From positions 1 through 34,315 of the forward strand of contig DHSB01000119.1 of assembly GCA_002408385.1 (NCBI GenBank): DNA of 34,315 bases. Reading direction: 5' to 3'. Of this stretch, positions 1-10,030 are shown piece after piece (within the stretch, counting starts at the first letter, position 1; the number at the start of each line of letters is the position of its first letter). The DNA comes from Myxococcales bacterium UBA5297 (GTDB lineage Bacteria > Myxococcota > Myxococcia > Myxococcales > UBA5297). The notes beneath the pieces were generated by a model. That model searched no databases. It saw only the letters and a program-made list of their open reading frames with translations, and was not told the origin of the DNA. Both the position numbers and the translations under genes were made by a program.

Positions 1-506
1 CCTTCCGCCCCTTGCCTTGACGGTGCGGTCGGTGCTGCCACCCGAGAGGCGTTGCCGCCCCTGACCGACGTGGATGGCCCCGGCGAGGATCTCGGATTTC
101 GGAGCTCGATAGCGCGGCTCCCTTGCTCGCTGTCTACGCTTCGTGGCTCGGCTCGCGCCGATCGACACCACGCAAGACTCGCTTGCGGCCTGCTGGCTAG
201 GCTTTGGCCGGCGGCTTCTGCCGCGTGGGAACCCTTCTGCAGGTTTCTGTCGGCTACATCGGTTGCCTCCTTTCCTCCTGCACCAGACTTTCCTGGCGCT
301 ACGGTCAGCCCGAGTGTAAGCCGAGCTTACGAAGCCGAAGGGCCTCTCCTCCGCCTCCCTCGTTCCTCAGGCTGGCTAGGCTCGGAATGAGCGGGGGCGG
401 GCCGAGGCTGCGGGGTTTGCGACACCTCGTGAGCGGTCTGGCGCGAGCTGGGCTCTCGTCGGCTTTTCGAACCGGCGCGGCCCGCTCGCCGCGCAGGCTC
501 GAGGGC
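1..506. other. Gene-free left flank
   Basis: No convincing gene is seen here. The open frames on both strands are low-complexity Arg/Pro/Ser-rich translations without ribosome binding sites or recognisable domains. The region lies 3' of the small lipoprotein gene that ends at 507. Its right half holds a copy of the dispersed ~180-bp repeat, annotated separately. The first ~290 bases contain nothing I can name. Confidence 0.6.
299..433 (-). repeat. Dispersed MITE/REP-like element, copy A
   Basis: In reverse orientation this stretch matches the element at 21891-22068. It shares the block around CGGTCAGCCCGAG, the GAGCTTACGAAGCCGAAG block, a CTCCGCCTCCCTCG block and the GAATGAGCGGG edge. A terminal-repeat-like GACACCTCGTGAG closes it near 433. 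The left terminus (near 299) cannot be defined well. The copy is more diverged than the one at 21891. Confidence 0.6.
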
Positions 507-947
507 TCAAGGCGAGGCCGTGTTCGCGCGCTCGGTGACTGAGCTCTTTGATTTGTACTCGTAGCCGCCGACCGCGGCGTCGCTCGCCACCTTGTGGCGC
601 GCCTGCGCGACGCGGCTGCGGCGCAGCTTCGCGGCCCGTTCGCGCTCGCGGCGCTCGATGGCCGCCATGCTCTCGGAGTGCATGACCGCGTTCTCGCAAG
701 CGATCTCGCTGACGCCCTGACGCCGCTCGGCCAGCTCTGCCCACAGCCGCACCGCCCCCCGTCCGTTGTGGAGCCGTGCTTCGAGAGCGTCGAGCGCTGC
801 GTCCAATTCCATGCTCGCCGCGCGCACCGCCTGCATCTCGGCGATGTCCGCGGCTTCCTGCGCGACGGCGTCGGCGCTCCGGGTGCAGCCGCCTGCAACC
901 ATCAAGAGTGCCGTCAACGCGATCCGTCGGGCCCCTTCCATCCTCAT
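507..947 (-). CDS. Small predicted lipoprotein
   Basis: The product is 146 aa. It starts with a basic N-terminus and a hydrophobic stretch ending in a lipobox (VAGGC, Cys21), so it should be exported and lipidated, probably to the outer membrane. The mature part is Ala/Glu/Arg-rich and likely helical (residues 25-120), followed by a Lys/Ser-rich tail. I recognise no domain. ATG at 947 is preferred because a G-rich GGGGGTGGG lies just upstream; ATG at 941 (144 aa) is the alternative and keeps the signal peptide. It is transcribed away from the next gene, which ends at 1224, with a 276-bp gap. Function unknown; the lipoprotein call is good. Confidence 0.7.
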   Translation of the reverse strand: MRMEGARRIALTALLMVAGGCTRSADAVAQEAADIAEMQAVRAASMELDAALDALEARLHNGRGAVRLWAELAERRQGVSEIACENAVMHSESMAAIERRERERAAKLRRSRVAQARHKVASDAAVGGYEYKSKSSVTERANTASP

Positions 948-1223
948 CCCACCCCCTCGAGCCGAGGCCGGCCGCATCCGCTCGTATCCCTACCGGGATC
1001 TGCTTCTCCAGGGACGCATCCGCCAGTACGCCAGCCGGTAGGGCAAGAAAGGGCGCGAGATGGCCACCGGACTCAGCCCCTGCCAACCCCCGCTTGGGAA
1101 AGCTCCCCCGACAGCGAGCGCCCCAAGAACCGCGAGCCTCAGCGGATGCGGCCGACGCGAGGTCGCGCAGGCGCGCGTCCGCCTGCGCCCGCAGGGTTCG
1201 GAAAGAGCGCACAGAGGCGAGCG

Positions 1224-2285
1224 CTACTTGGGGACGGCCTTGAGAATCGCCTTGCCGTCCTTGATCACGACCTTGAAGTCGACCGCCTTGGCGCCGCTCT
1301 CCCGCATGATCGTGGGCACCTGCTTGCGCAGGCTCTGGGCGACGGCCTCCGGCGTGATCCCCGCGGTGCTCTCCTTGCACCGCTTTTTCGCCGTGACGTA
1401 GGCGTTGTAGAGCTGGTTGATCTTCTCGCTGGAGAGCCCCGCGTCGCCCGTCCCCGCTCCCTTGGGCGGCGCAGGCGGCGTGCGTGTCGAAGGCGTGACG
1501 GAAATCGGGACCGAGCCGGTGGTCGTGCGCGCGAGCGGCTTTGAGGCCACCGCCTGAGAAGGCGGCGGAGGTGGCATCGCGCGGGGGGCGGGCGGTGGGC
1601 CGGTGGGCGTGCGCGGCATCGGCGCCGGAGCGAAAGCCGGGGGCGACGGGGACAGGGCCGCAGCGCGAGGCGCAGGCGGCGCCTTGGGAACCGGAGGCGG
1701 CGGGGGCTTCGCCGCGGGCGGCGAAGGCGGCGCGGCCGCCGGCGACTTGGCAACCTGTGGCGGGGCTGCCGCCGGCTTTGGCGGCTTCTTGGCCGGGACA
1801 AAGTCCTCGAAGAGGTCGTCGGGCAGGTCCGCCTCGAGGTCTTCGTCGAGGCTGTAGAAGTCCGGACGCGGCTTCTCCTTCTCTTTCTTCTCCTCCGGCG
1901 CCTCGGCGACGGGCTTGGGCTTATCGGTCGGCTTCTGACTCTTGCGCCGCAGGCGGAACAGGTCGCGCCGGTAGGTGCCCTCCTCTATCTCCTTGAGGGT
2001 CTTCATCCAAAGCCGCTCGTAGCTTTGGAACTTCGCGTGGAGCGACTGGACACGGAACTTCAAGCCCGTGTTGCGGATGAACTGCCCCTTGAGCTTGAGG
2101 ATGCGCTTCTTGAGCGCTTCGCAGTCCTTGATCGGGTTCTGCTTGTCGACGCCGAGGAAGTACTGGTCGAAGCGCGCGCGCATCGCGGCGATCTCGCCGT
2201 CGAGCTCGGTCGCCTCGCGGGCGACCGCCTCCTGATCGGGCGGCAGAACGCTGCGGACGTTATCGTTCTTGGAGGGACCAGCCAT
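1224..2285 (-). CDS. MXAN_5187 C-terminal-domain-like protein
   Basis: The product is 353 aa in three parts. Residues ~15-125 are charged and probably coiled-coil. Residues ~125-280 are a low-complexity Pro/Ala/Lys linker. The last ~70 residues form a compact domain (SSEKINQLYNAYVTAKKRC through FKVVIKDGKAILKAVPK) that matches, from memory, the C-terminal domain typified by Myxococcus MXAN_5187. There is no signal peptide or membrane segment, so it is probably cytoplasmic. The family's function is unknown to me. No Shine-Dalgarno is seen. Instead an extended -10-like TGCTAGACT lies 9 nt before the ATG, suggesting a very short or absent leader. Confidence 0.75.
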   Translation of the reverse strand: MAGPSKNDNVRSVLPPDQEAVAREATELDGEIAAMRARFDQYFLGVDKQNPIKDCEALKKRILKLKGQFIRNTGLKFRVQSLHAKFQSYERLWMKTLKEIEEGTYRRDLFRLRRKSQKPTDKPKPVAEAPEEKKEKEKPRPDFYSLDEDLEADLPDDLFEDFVPAKKPPKPAAAPPQVAKSPAAAPPSPPAAKPPPPPVPKAPPAPRAAALSPSPPAFAPAPMPRTPTGPPPAPRAMPPPPPSQAVASKPLARTTTGSVPISVTPSTRTPPAPPKGAGTGDAGLSSEKINQLYNAYVTAKKRCKESTAGITPEAVAQSLRKQVPTIMRESGAKAVDFKVVIKDGKAILKAVPK

Positions 2286-2710
2286 TCGGCGGCGAGTCTA
2301 GCACAGGCCCTTTCGATGCCAGAGCGTCGAGCCCCCCAAAAGTGCGGCGCGCAGAGTTCGGCTCCGCGCGAAAAGCCGGGACCGCAAATCGCCGTATTCA
2401 CGGGCGGACCGAAAGGAGGTCTTCGTCCAAATCAGGTTCGAGAGGCGAATCCGCGAATCAGCTCCGAGGCTCCGGCGGGTCGCCTCTACGCTCCCGGGAT
2501 GACCGGGGTTGCACCCAAGTTGCCTTGGACAAGGCGGAACGAGCTCAGGCGCCCGAACCGCTTGGCCACCCGGCTCCGGCGTGGCCAAGGCCATACGGGC
2601 GAGAGCATTCGCGTCCGCGGAAAGACCGGCTCGCGCACAGGGCCCACCACGCCTTCTCAAAGCCGAGGGCGCGGGCCCTGGCTTCGGGGGCGAAGAACGC
2701 GGCTGAAGGT
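2286..2710. other. Intergenic region downstream of lgt
   Basis: This 425-bp gap lies 3' of lgt and 5' of the MXAN_5187-like gene, both on the minus strand. No coding frame is convincing. Two hairpins are visible: a perfect 9-bp stem (2561-2569 with 2581-2589, 11-nt loop) and a 5-bp stem at 2522-2535. Neither has a T-tract. They may act in 3'-end formation of the ileS-lspA-lgt transcript, but that is inference. No tRNA or known riboswitch was found. Confidence 0.5.
2295..2303 (-). promoter_or_regulatory. Extended -10 element of the MXAN_5187-like gene
   Basis: On the minus strand TGC-TAGACT ends 9 nt before the ATG at 2285. It has the same TGC-TAnnnn shape as the ileS and exbB promoters in this window. 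No good -35 hexamer is visible. The predicted start site leaves a leader of only about 2-3 nt. Confidence 0.4.
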
Positions 2711-4090
2711 CTACTCCGCGGCGGTCGCCACCGCGCCTTCCGCCTTGTTCTTGCGGCCGTAGAGCGCCCAGATGGCCACGCCCGCCGCGAAGATGCCGAT
2801 GGAGATGCTCTGGCTGGTCGAGAGGATCACCGGGTCGACCTCGGGAACCTTGAAGAGGTAGCCGCGCGCCACGTCGCCGCGGAAGAACTCGACGCCCGTG
2901 CGCAGGACCGCGTAGCCCATCAGCCACAGCGCCATCACCTGGCCGTGGAAGCGCTTGCGGCCGCGCATCCAGATCAGGAAGAGGAACAACAGCAGCTCGC
3001 CGGCCGCCTCCATGAGCTGAGTCGGGTAGACCGGCATGCTGAAGCCGGTCGACTTGGCGTAGGCGCTGATCTGCTGGGCGCCGGCGACCGCGTGGTCGTA
3101 GATGTGGCCGAGCGAGTCGACCCAGCGGTGGTCCTTGAGCTGGTCGCTGAACGCCAGGCTGTCGGTGCCGAAGCCGCCGAAGGGCATGTGCTTCGCCGAG
3201 GGGAAGCGGATGGCGATCTTCGAGCCCTCTTCGGCGATTCCGCCCCAGCAGCAACCGGCGCCCAGGCAGCCGAAGCGGCCGAACATGTGGCCGATGGCCA
3301 CCGAGGGGATCATCACGTCGGCCAGCCGCAGGAACGACAGGTTGTGGCGGCGCGTGTACCAGATCATCGTCAGCGCCGCGCCGATGAACCCGCCGTAGAA
3401 GACCAGGCCCCCGGTCAGCGAGAAGGCGTCGGTCGGGTTGTTGCGGTAGTGGTCCCAGTTGACGATGACGAAGAGGAGCTTCGACCCGACCAGGCCCGCG
3501 ACGAGCAGGTAGAAGCTCAGGTCGAGCACCCGCTCGCGCATCACCGGGCCGGCGTCGACCAGCTTGCCGTCGATCTTGATCTTCTCGGGATAGGCGCGCG
3601 CCGCCTCGCGGGCCGCTATCCAGATCGCCACGAGGAAGGCGGTGGCGATCATCAGGCCGTAGGTGTGCAGCGGCGCGCCGAAGCCCCGGCCCATCTGGCC
3701 GCTCAAGGCGAACTTGGCGGCGAGGAAGGTCGCCCCCGCGCCCAAGGCGCCGAAGGTGACCATCTCCTGCGTCTCGTCGCCGCGCGCGGCTACCTTGCGG
3801 CCGTAGAGCGCCCCGGCGAGGGTCAACCCGGCGCCCAACACGTAGACGAGCACCTTGATGGCGCCGGCGAGCGTTTCGGACATCGGCGGGAAGGCCCAGA
3901 CCGTGGCGACCGCCGAGACGAGCGCGGCGGCCAAGGCGAAGGCCGCGGCCCGGTAGGGCGCGTTGGCCCGCTTGTCGGCGTTGCGCCAGCCGGCCCAGGC
4001 GCCGTAGGCGGTCAGGCCCAACCCGACGGCGAGGAAGACCAGCTTCATCGCCAGGGAGGCGAACTCGAGCTTGAAGAGGACGGGCAGCAT
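2711..4090 (-). CDS. lgt: Prolipoprotein diacylglyceryl transferase (variant Lgt)
   Basis: Lgt transfers diacylglyceryl from phosphatidylglycerol to the lipobox cysteine of prolipoproteins in the inner membrane. The product is 459 aa, far longer than the usual ~260-300. About 135 N-terminal residues with several membrane segments precede the Lgt core, which begins at LHTYGLM (141). Core landmarks are GGLVFYGGFIG (227-237), the signature region GHMFGRFGCLGAGCCWG (267-283), YPTQLMEA and the C-terminal RTGVEFFRGD. The canonical GRxGNFxNxE signature is replaced by a cysteine-rich version, and the usual His of the HGG block is Tyr. The ATG follows the lspA stop codon directly, so the two should be co-translated. 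Confidence 0.88.
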   Translation of the reverse strand: MLPVLFKLEFASLAMKLVFLAVGLGLTAYGAWAGWRNADKRANAPYRAAAFALAAALVSAVATVWAFPPMSETLAGAIKVLVYVLGAGLTLAGALYGRKVAARGDETQEMVTFGALGAGATFLAAKFALSGQMGRGFGAPLHTYGLMIATAFLVAIWIAAREAARAYPEKIKIDGKLVDAGPVMRERVLDLSFYLLVAGLVGSKLLFVIVNWDHYRNNPTDAFSLTGGLVFYGGFIGAALTMIWYTRRHNLSFLRLADVMIPSVAIGHMFGRFGCLGAGCCWGGIAEEGSKIAIRFPSAKHMPFGGFGTDSLAFSDQLKDHRWVDSLGHIYDHAVAGAQQISAYAKSTGFSMPVYPTQLMEAAGELLLFLFLIWMRGRKRFHGQVMALWLMGYAVLRTGVEFFRGDVARGYLFKVPEVDPVILSTSQSISIGIFAAGVAIWALYGRKNKAEGAVATAAE

Positions 4091-4837
4091 CTAGTTGGGC
4101 TCCGATTCCCGCGGCCGCGGGGCCATCTCGTTCGCGTGCTCGCCCCGCTGCGGCGGCTCGCCCGCCGCTTCGCCCGCTCCGACCGCGGCGGGCGCCTCGC
4201 GGCGGCGCGCGACGAACGATTCGAGCAGCATCAGCACCACCCCGACGCTGATCGCCGCGTCGGCGATGTTGAAGGTCGGCCAGTGCATGTCCGGCCGCCC
4301 TCTCCAGTGCCAGTCGATGAAGTCGATGACGTAGCCGCGCGCGAGCCGGTCGAGGTAGTTGCCAATCGCGCCGGCGAAGACGAGCGAGAGCGCCAGCGAC
4401 AGCAGCTTCTGGTCGGCCTGCACGCGCCGATAGAAGAGCGCGATGAAGCCGATGGCGAGCAGCGGGACGAGGTAGAAGAACGGCAGGCGCCACTTCTGGT
4501 CGAGGCCGGCGAGCAGGCCCCAAGCCGCCCCCGGGTTCTCGACATACTTGTGGTTCCAATAGCCGGCGACCACGGGGTGCGTGCCATTGCGCAGGTCGGC
4601 CTTGCCCGGCTCGTAGGGGTCGTTGTCGAGGTTCTCGAGCGAGTAGAACCCGGCAAGCCGCTCGACGAAGCTGGTGCGGCCGCTCGCCTCGAAGGCGCGC
4701 GTCAGGTGGGCGACCGCGAGGTACTTCGTCGCCTGATCCGCGGTGATGACCGCGAGCGCGACCACCAACAAGACCTTGTACTTGCCTGCCACGCTCAACC
4801 TCGCCCGGGACGCGCGCGGGTGCGCGCTCCCGGCCAT
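4091..4837 (-). CDS. lspA: Lipoprotein signal peptidase (signal peptidase II)
   Basis: LspA is the inner-membrane aspartyl protease that removes the signal peptide after Lgt has acted. The product is 248 aa; the family is usually 160-170 aa. Recognisable elements are ADQATK (residues 33-38), NPGAAWG (101-107), GNYLDR (159-164) and FNIADAAI (189-196). The catalytic aspartates are probably D172 (VIDF) and D193 (NIAD). Four membrane helices are evident. Extra length comes from an insertion at about 50-97 before NPGAAWG and a hydrophilic ~40-residue tail. It lies between ileS (55-bp gap) and lgt (no gap), and the three should form one operon. The window's many lipoproteins are its likely substrates. 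Confidence 0.93.
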   Translation of the reverse strand: MAGSAHPRASRARLSVAGKYKVLLVVALAVITADQATKYLAVAHLTRAFEASGRTSFVERLAGFYSLENLDNDPYEPGKADLRNGTHPVVAGYWNHKYVENPGAAWGLLAGLDQKWRLPFFYLVPLLAIGFIALFYRRVQADQKLLSLALSLVFAGAIGNYLDRLARGYVIDFIDWHWRGRPDMHWPTFNIADAAISVGVVLMLLESFVARRREAPAAVGAGEAAGEPPQRGEHANEMAPRPRESEPN

Positions 4838-4840
4838 CGA

Positions 4841-4858
4841 ACGCCCGCCCGGCGGGCG
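4841..4858. other. GC-rich hairpin between ileS and lspA
   Basis: A near-perfect inverted repeat of CGCCCGCC and GGCGGGCG occupies the short ileS-lspA gap. It has no T-tract, so it is more likely an intercistronic attenuation or stability element than a full terminator. Confidence 0.35.
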
Positions 4859-4892
4859 TATTCCCTAACCGAATGTAGGCAGGCGGCCCGCC

Positions 4893-7766
<2,874 letters not shown>

Positions 7767-7797
7767 GGATGTCCAACTCCGCGAAAAAAGAGCGGGT

Positions 7798-7826
7798 TCG
7801 TTAGCACGCGGTACCCTGTAGGTCAA
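7798..7826 (-). promoter_or_regulatory. Promoter of the ileS-lspA-lgt operon
   Basis: On the minus strand: TTGACC at 7826-7821, a 17-bp spacer, then TAACGA at 7803-7798 preceded by TGC (extended -10). The predicted start site is near 7791, giving a leader of about 25 nt before the ileS ATG. This is a strong housekeeping-sigma promoter by inspection. Confidence 0.75.
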
Positions 7827-8413
7827 CCAACAGCCGAGGCCGCGGAGCGAATCCTGGCGGCCGGTTTTCGGGGTGGCGAACGACAGCTGGCGAGGCGGCG
7901 ATCCAGACGGGGGGCGCGCAGGCTGACTGCCCGGTTGGGGCAGGCGCTTCGCCGGCGCCTTTCCCGCGAATCTCCACCGCGAGCCTTCACCTCATCGTTT
8001 GGGAAGGAGCCGATCGGATGGAAACCGTGGTCGAGGCCCCCCAAATGGGGCGAAAAATCGAAGCGGCCACCATGGACTCGCCGACCGGCACAGGATCGAT
8101 CGCTGACCACAGCAAGGTTGATCGCTGGTGCGGTCAAGGTGGATCGCTGACCCGGTCAAGGTTCATCGCTGCCCTGGTCAAGGTTGATCGCTGACCTGGT
8201 CAAGGTTCATCGCTGACCCGGTCACGGTTGATCGCTGACCCGATCAAGGTTCATCGCTGGTGCAACCGGGGTTGCATCCGCGCCTATGACCCGGCACTCG
8301 CCAAGCGCCAGCGAGCACCTATGCAAATGCGTTGAGCGCCCGTCGACCCGAGCCCCAATCCGCGATATCCACACCTCGCCGTACCCAACCGGAACGACCA
8401 ACCGGAGGACCGC
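7827..8413. other. Gene-free region between ileS and the Nif3 gene
   Basis: About 590 bp between divergent genes. Open frames here look spurious: a 104-codon minus-strand frame is Arg/Pro/Ser-rich with no domain. The right half contains the 22-bp-period array at 8090-8266. The left half (7850-8090) could be decayed mobile-element DNA, since it abuts the array and encodes nothing recognisable, but no transposase remnant can be named. Confidence 0.5.
8090..8266. repeat. Eight-unit tandem array with exact 22-bp period
   Basis: The core ATCGCTG recurs at 8099, 8121, 8143, 8165, 8187, 8209, 8231 and 8253, exactly 22 bp apart each time. The consensus unit is close to TCAAGGTTSATCGCTGACCC plus GG. 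Units differ by a few substitutions, mostly around the CCCGG and GTTS positions. Multiple short direct repeats of this type occur at the ends of IS21-family elements, but no istA or istB is present. A solo transposon end and a protein-binding operator array are both possible. Confidence 0.85.
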
Positions 8414-9169
8414 ATGTCCCTTCCGCTCTCCGAGCTGACCCGCCACCTCGACACCCTGCTGCGCGTCGCCGAGATCCCCGACGAGCTCAACGCGATCAAC
8501 GGCCTGCAGCTCGAGGCCTCGACCGAGATCTCGACCCTCGCCTGCGCGGTCGACGCGAGCGAGGCGGCCATCGACGAGGCGACTCGCCGCGGCGCCCAGC
8601 TCCTGCTGGTGCACCACGGGCTGTTCTGGGCGGGCAATCGCCCGGTCGTCGGCCCGCACGCCCGAAAGCTGAAGAAATGCTTCGCCGCCGGCCTGTCGAC
8701 CTATTCGGCGCACGCGCCGCTCGACGTCCACCCGGAGCTCGGCAACAACGCCGGCATCGTGCGCGCGCTCGGCCTCGCGCCCGACGGCGGCTTTGGCCGC
8801 TACCAGGGGATGGATATCGGCCTGGCGGCGAGCTGCGACCTCTCGTTCGCCGAGCTGCTCGAGCGGCTGAGAGGCTCGGTCGGCGAGGTGCGGGCGTTCG
8901 GCGCCGGCCCGGAGCGCATCCGGCGGCTCGCCGTGGTGTCGGGCGGAGCCGGAGGCTACGCCGCCAAGGCCGCGCGCGCGGGCTTCGACGCTTTCCTCAC
9001 CGGCGAGGCCGCCCACTACACGGCGATCGACGCCGAGGAGCTCGGCATCCACCTCCTGCTCGCCGGGCACTACCGGACCGAGACCTTCGGCGTGAAGGCG
9101 CTCGGCGAACGCCTGGCCTCGGAGCTGGGCCTGACGACCTTCTTCATCGAGCACGACACCGGGCTGTAA
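8414..9169 (+). CDS. Nif3-like dinuclear metal-centre protein
   Basis: This belongs to the NIF3/YbgI (DUF34) family of hexameric dinuclear-metal proteins, often labelled 'GTP cyclohydrolase 1 type 2 homolog'. The biochemical role of the family is unsettled. The product is 251 aa, the short form without the inserted domain. Metal-ligand regions are visible: LLVHHGLFW (H67, H68), AHAPLD (around 105), and GHYRTE near the C-terminus, with the typical FLTGEAAHY segment before it. A GGAGG lies 6 nt before the ATG. It converges on the zinc-ribbon gene, and the gap holds a dispersed repeat. Confidence 0.92.
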   Translation: MSLPLSELTRHLDTLLRVAEIPDELNAINGLQLEASTEISTLACAVDASEAAIDEATRRGAQLLLVHHGLFWAGNRPVVGPHARKLKKCFAAGLSTYSAHAPLDVHPELGNNAGIVRALGLAPDGGFGRYQGMDIGLAASCDLSFAELLERLRGSVGEVRAFGAGPERIRRLAVVSGGAGGYAAKAARAGFDAFLTGEAAHYTAIDAEELGIHLLLAGHYRTETFGVKALGERLASELGLTTFFIEHDTGL

Positions 9170-9212
9170 GGCCGGCCGGCAGCCGAAGCGCGCAGCAGAA
9201 GCCGCTCGAGGC

Positions 9213-9396
9213 GCTCAAGAGGTGTCGAAGAATCTCCCTAATCTTGGCCCGCCCGCCCGTTCACCCCGAGCCGAGCTTGCGGGGCCGAAGTCGAGGGGGC
9301 CCTTCGACTCCGCTCCCGGCGTTGGCGCGTCGGAAGCTGCGCTCAGGGCGAGCGGAAGCGGACGGAGTCGAAGAGGACTTCTCGGCGGATCTTCAC
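9213..9396 (+). repeat. Dispersed MITE/REP-like element, copy B
   Basis: The left end CTCAAGAGGTGTCGAAGAAT (9213-9232) is nearly the same as the left end of copy C at 21891. The body has TTCACCCCGAG, GAAGTCGAGGGGGCCCTTCGACTCCG and an inverted-repeat organisation. The right end (about 9350-9396) is, in reverse complement, almost identical to the element starting at 34264. It fills the gap between the convergent Nif3 and zinc-ribbon genes and reaches the stop codon of the latter. Confidence 0.7.
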
Positions 9397-9890
9397 GCCG
9401 CGCCGAGGAACAGCCCGCACTCCGGGCACTCTTCGGGCGTGCCCTCGAACGTCGTCCCGCAGGCTGGGCAGGCGTGGGAGCCCTCGGCGTCGAAGTCGAC
9501 GACCGCGTCGGGATCGGCGCCCCGGCAGTCTTCGTCGGATTCGATCAGCTTGCGAAACTCGTCCTGCAGCACGGTGGCCGCGGCGCGCACGTCCTCGGGC
9601 AGCACCGAGACGAGAAAGTGCGAGCAGTGCCCGCCTTTGCCGCACGACTTCGGGTCGCCCGAGACCATCGCGTCTACGCCGCGCGACTGCAGCAGCTCGA
9701 CCATCTGGCAGGCTTCGGCGTAGTTGGCGCGCGCGATGTGAGCGGCCTCGTCCTTGTCGACCAGCTCGCGCAGGCGCTCGGACTTCTGCTCGTCGGTCTC
9801 GGGCAGCTTGGCGACGAGCTCGAGGTCGCACGGCGCGCAGCGCTCGATGCCTTCGCGGTACTCAGAGTGGCAGCTTGGACAGAACGGCAT
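9393..9890 (-). CDS. Double zinc-ribbon protein with a central signal-transducer-like domain
   Basis: The product is 165 aa. The N-terminus has a zinc ribbon (C4, C7, C18, C21) and the C-terminus another (C141, C144, C155, C158). The middle (about 52-115: ARANYAEACQMVELLQSRGVDAMVSGD) resembles the DUF2007-type 'putative signal transducing protein' fold, in which a change of ligand or partner is sensed; that resemblance is from memory. No signal peptide or membrane segment is seen, so it is probably cytoplasmic. ATG 9890 is supported by GGAGG 6 nt upstream and by a promoter at 9919-9947. The exact function is unknown. Confidence 0.8.
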   Translation of the reverse strand: MPFCPSCHSEYREGIERCAPCDLELVAKLPETDEQKSERLRELVDKDEAAHIARANYAEACQMVELLQSRGVDAMVSGDPKSCGKGGHCSHFLVSVLPEDVRAAATVLQDEFRKLIESDEDCRGADPDAVVDFDAEGSHACPACGTTFEGTPEECPECGLFLGAA

Positions 9891-9918
9891 GACGGGCCTC
9901 CGGGCCTGTGGCCGGCCG

Positions 9919-9947
9919 TTATTAACGAAGGCCACCGTCGAACACAA
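9919..9947 (-). promoter_or_regulatory. Promoter of the zinc-ribbon gene
   Basis: On the minus strand TTGTGT (9947-9942), a 17-bp spacer and TAATAA (9924-9919) precede the ATG at 9890. The predicted leader is about 22 nt and includes the GGAGG. Confidence 0.55.
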
Positions 9948-10030
9948 GAGCCGCTTCGCCGTGCGCCGGCCCGTCCGAGCCGCAGGCCGGCCGGCGCGCC
10001 CGAGCCACACCGGAAGACCACCGCGCGCCC

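Noticed and set aside
2286..2710. SRP RNA, RNase P RNA or tRNA in the gap
   Set aside because: No conserved core motif or cloverleaf could be formed; only simple hairpins.
7767..7830. T-box riboswitch upstream of ileS
   Set aside because: The leader is only about 25 nt, too short for a T-box.
8090..8266. 22-bp array as a CRISPR
   Set aside because: Units are contiguous with a constant 22-bp period and no unique spacers of 30 bp or more.
8222..9154. 310-codon minus-strand frame over the Nif3 gene
   Set aside because: Antisense shadow that also runs into the 22-bp array; no start signal.
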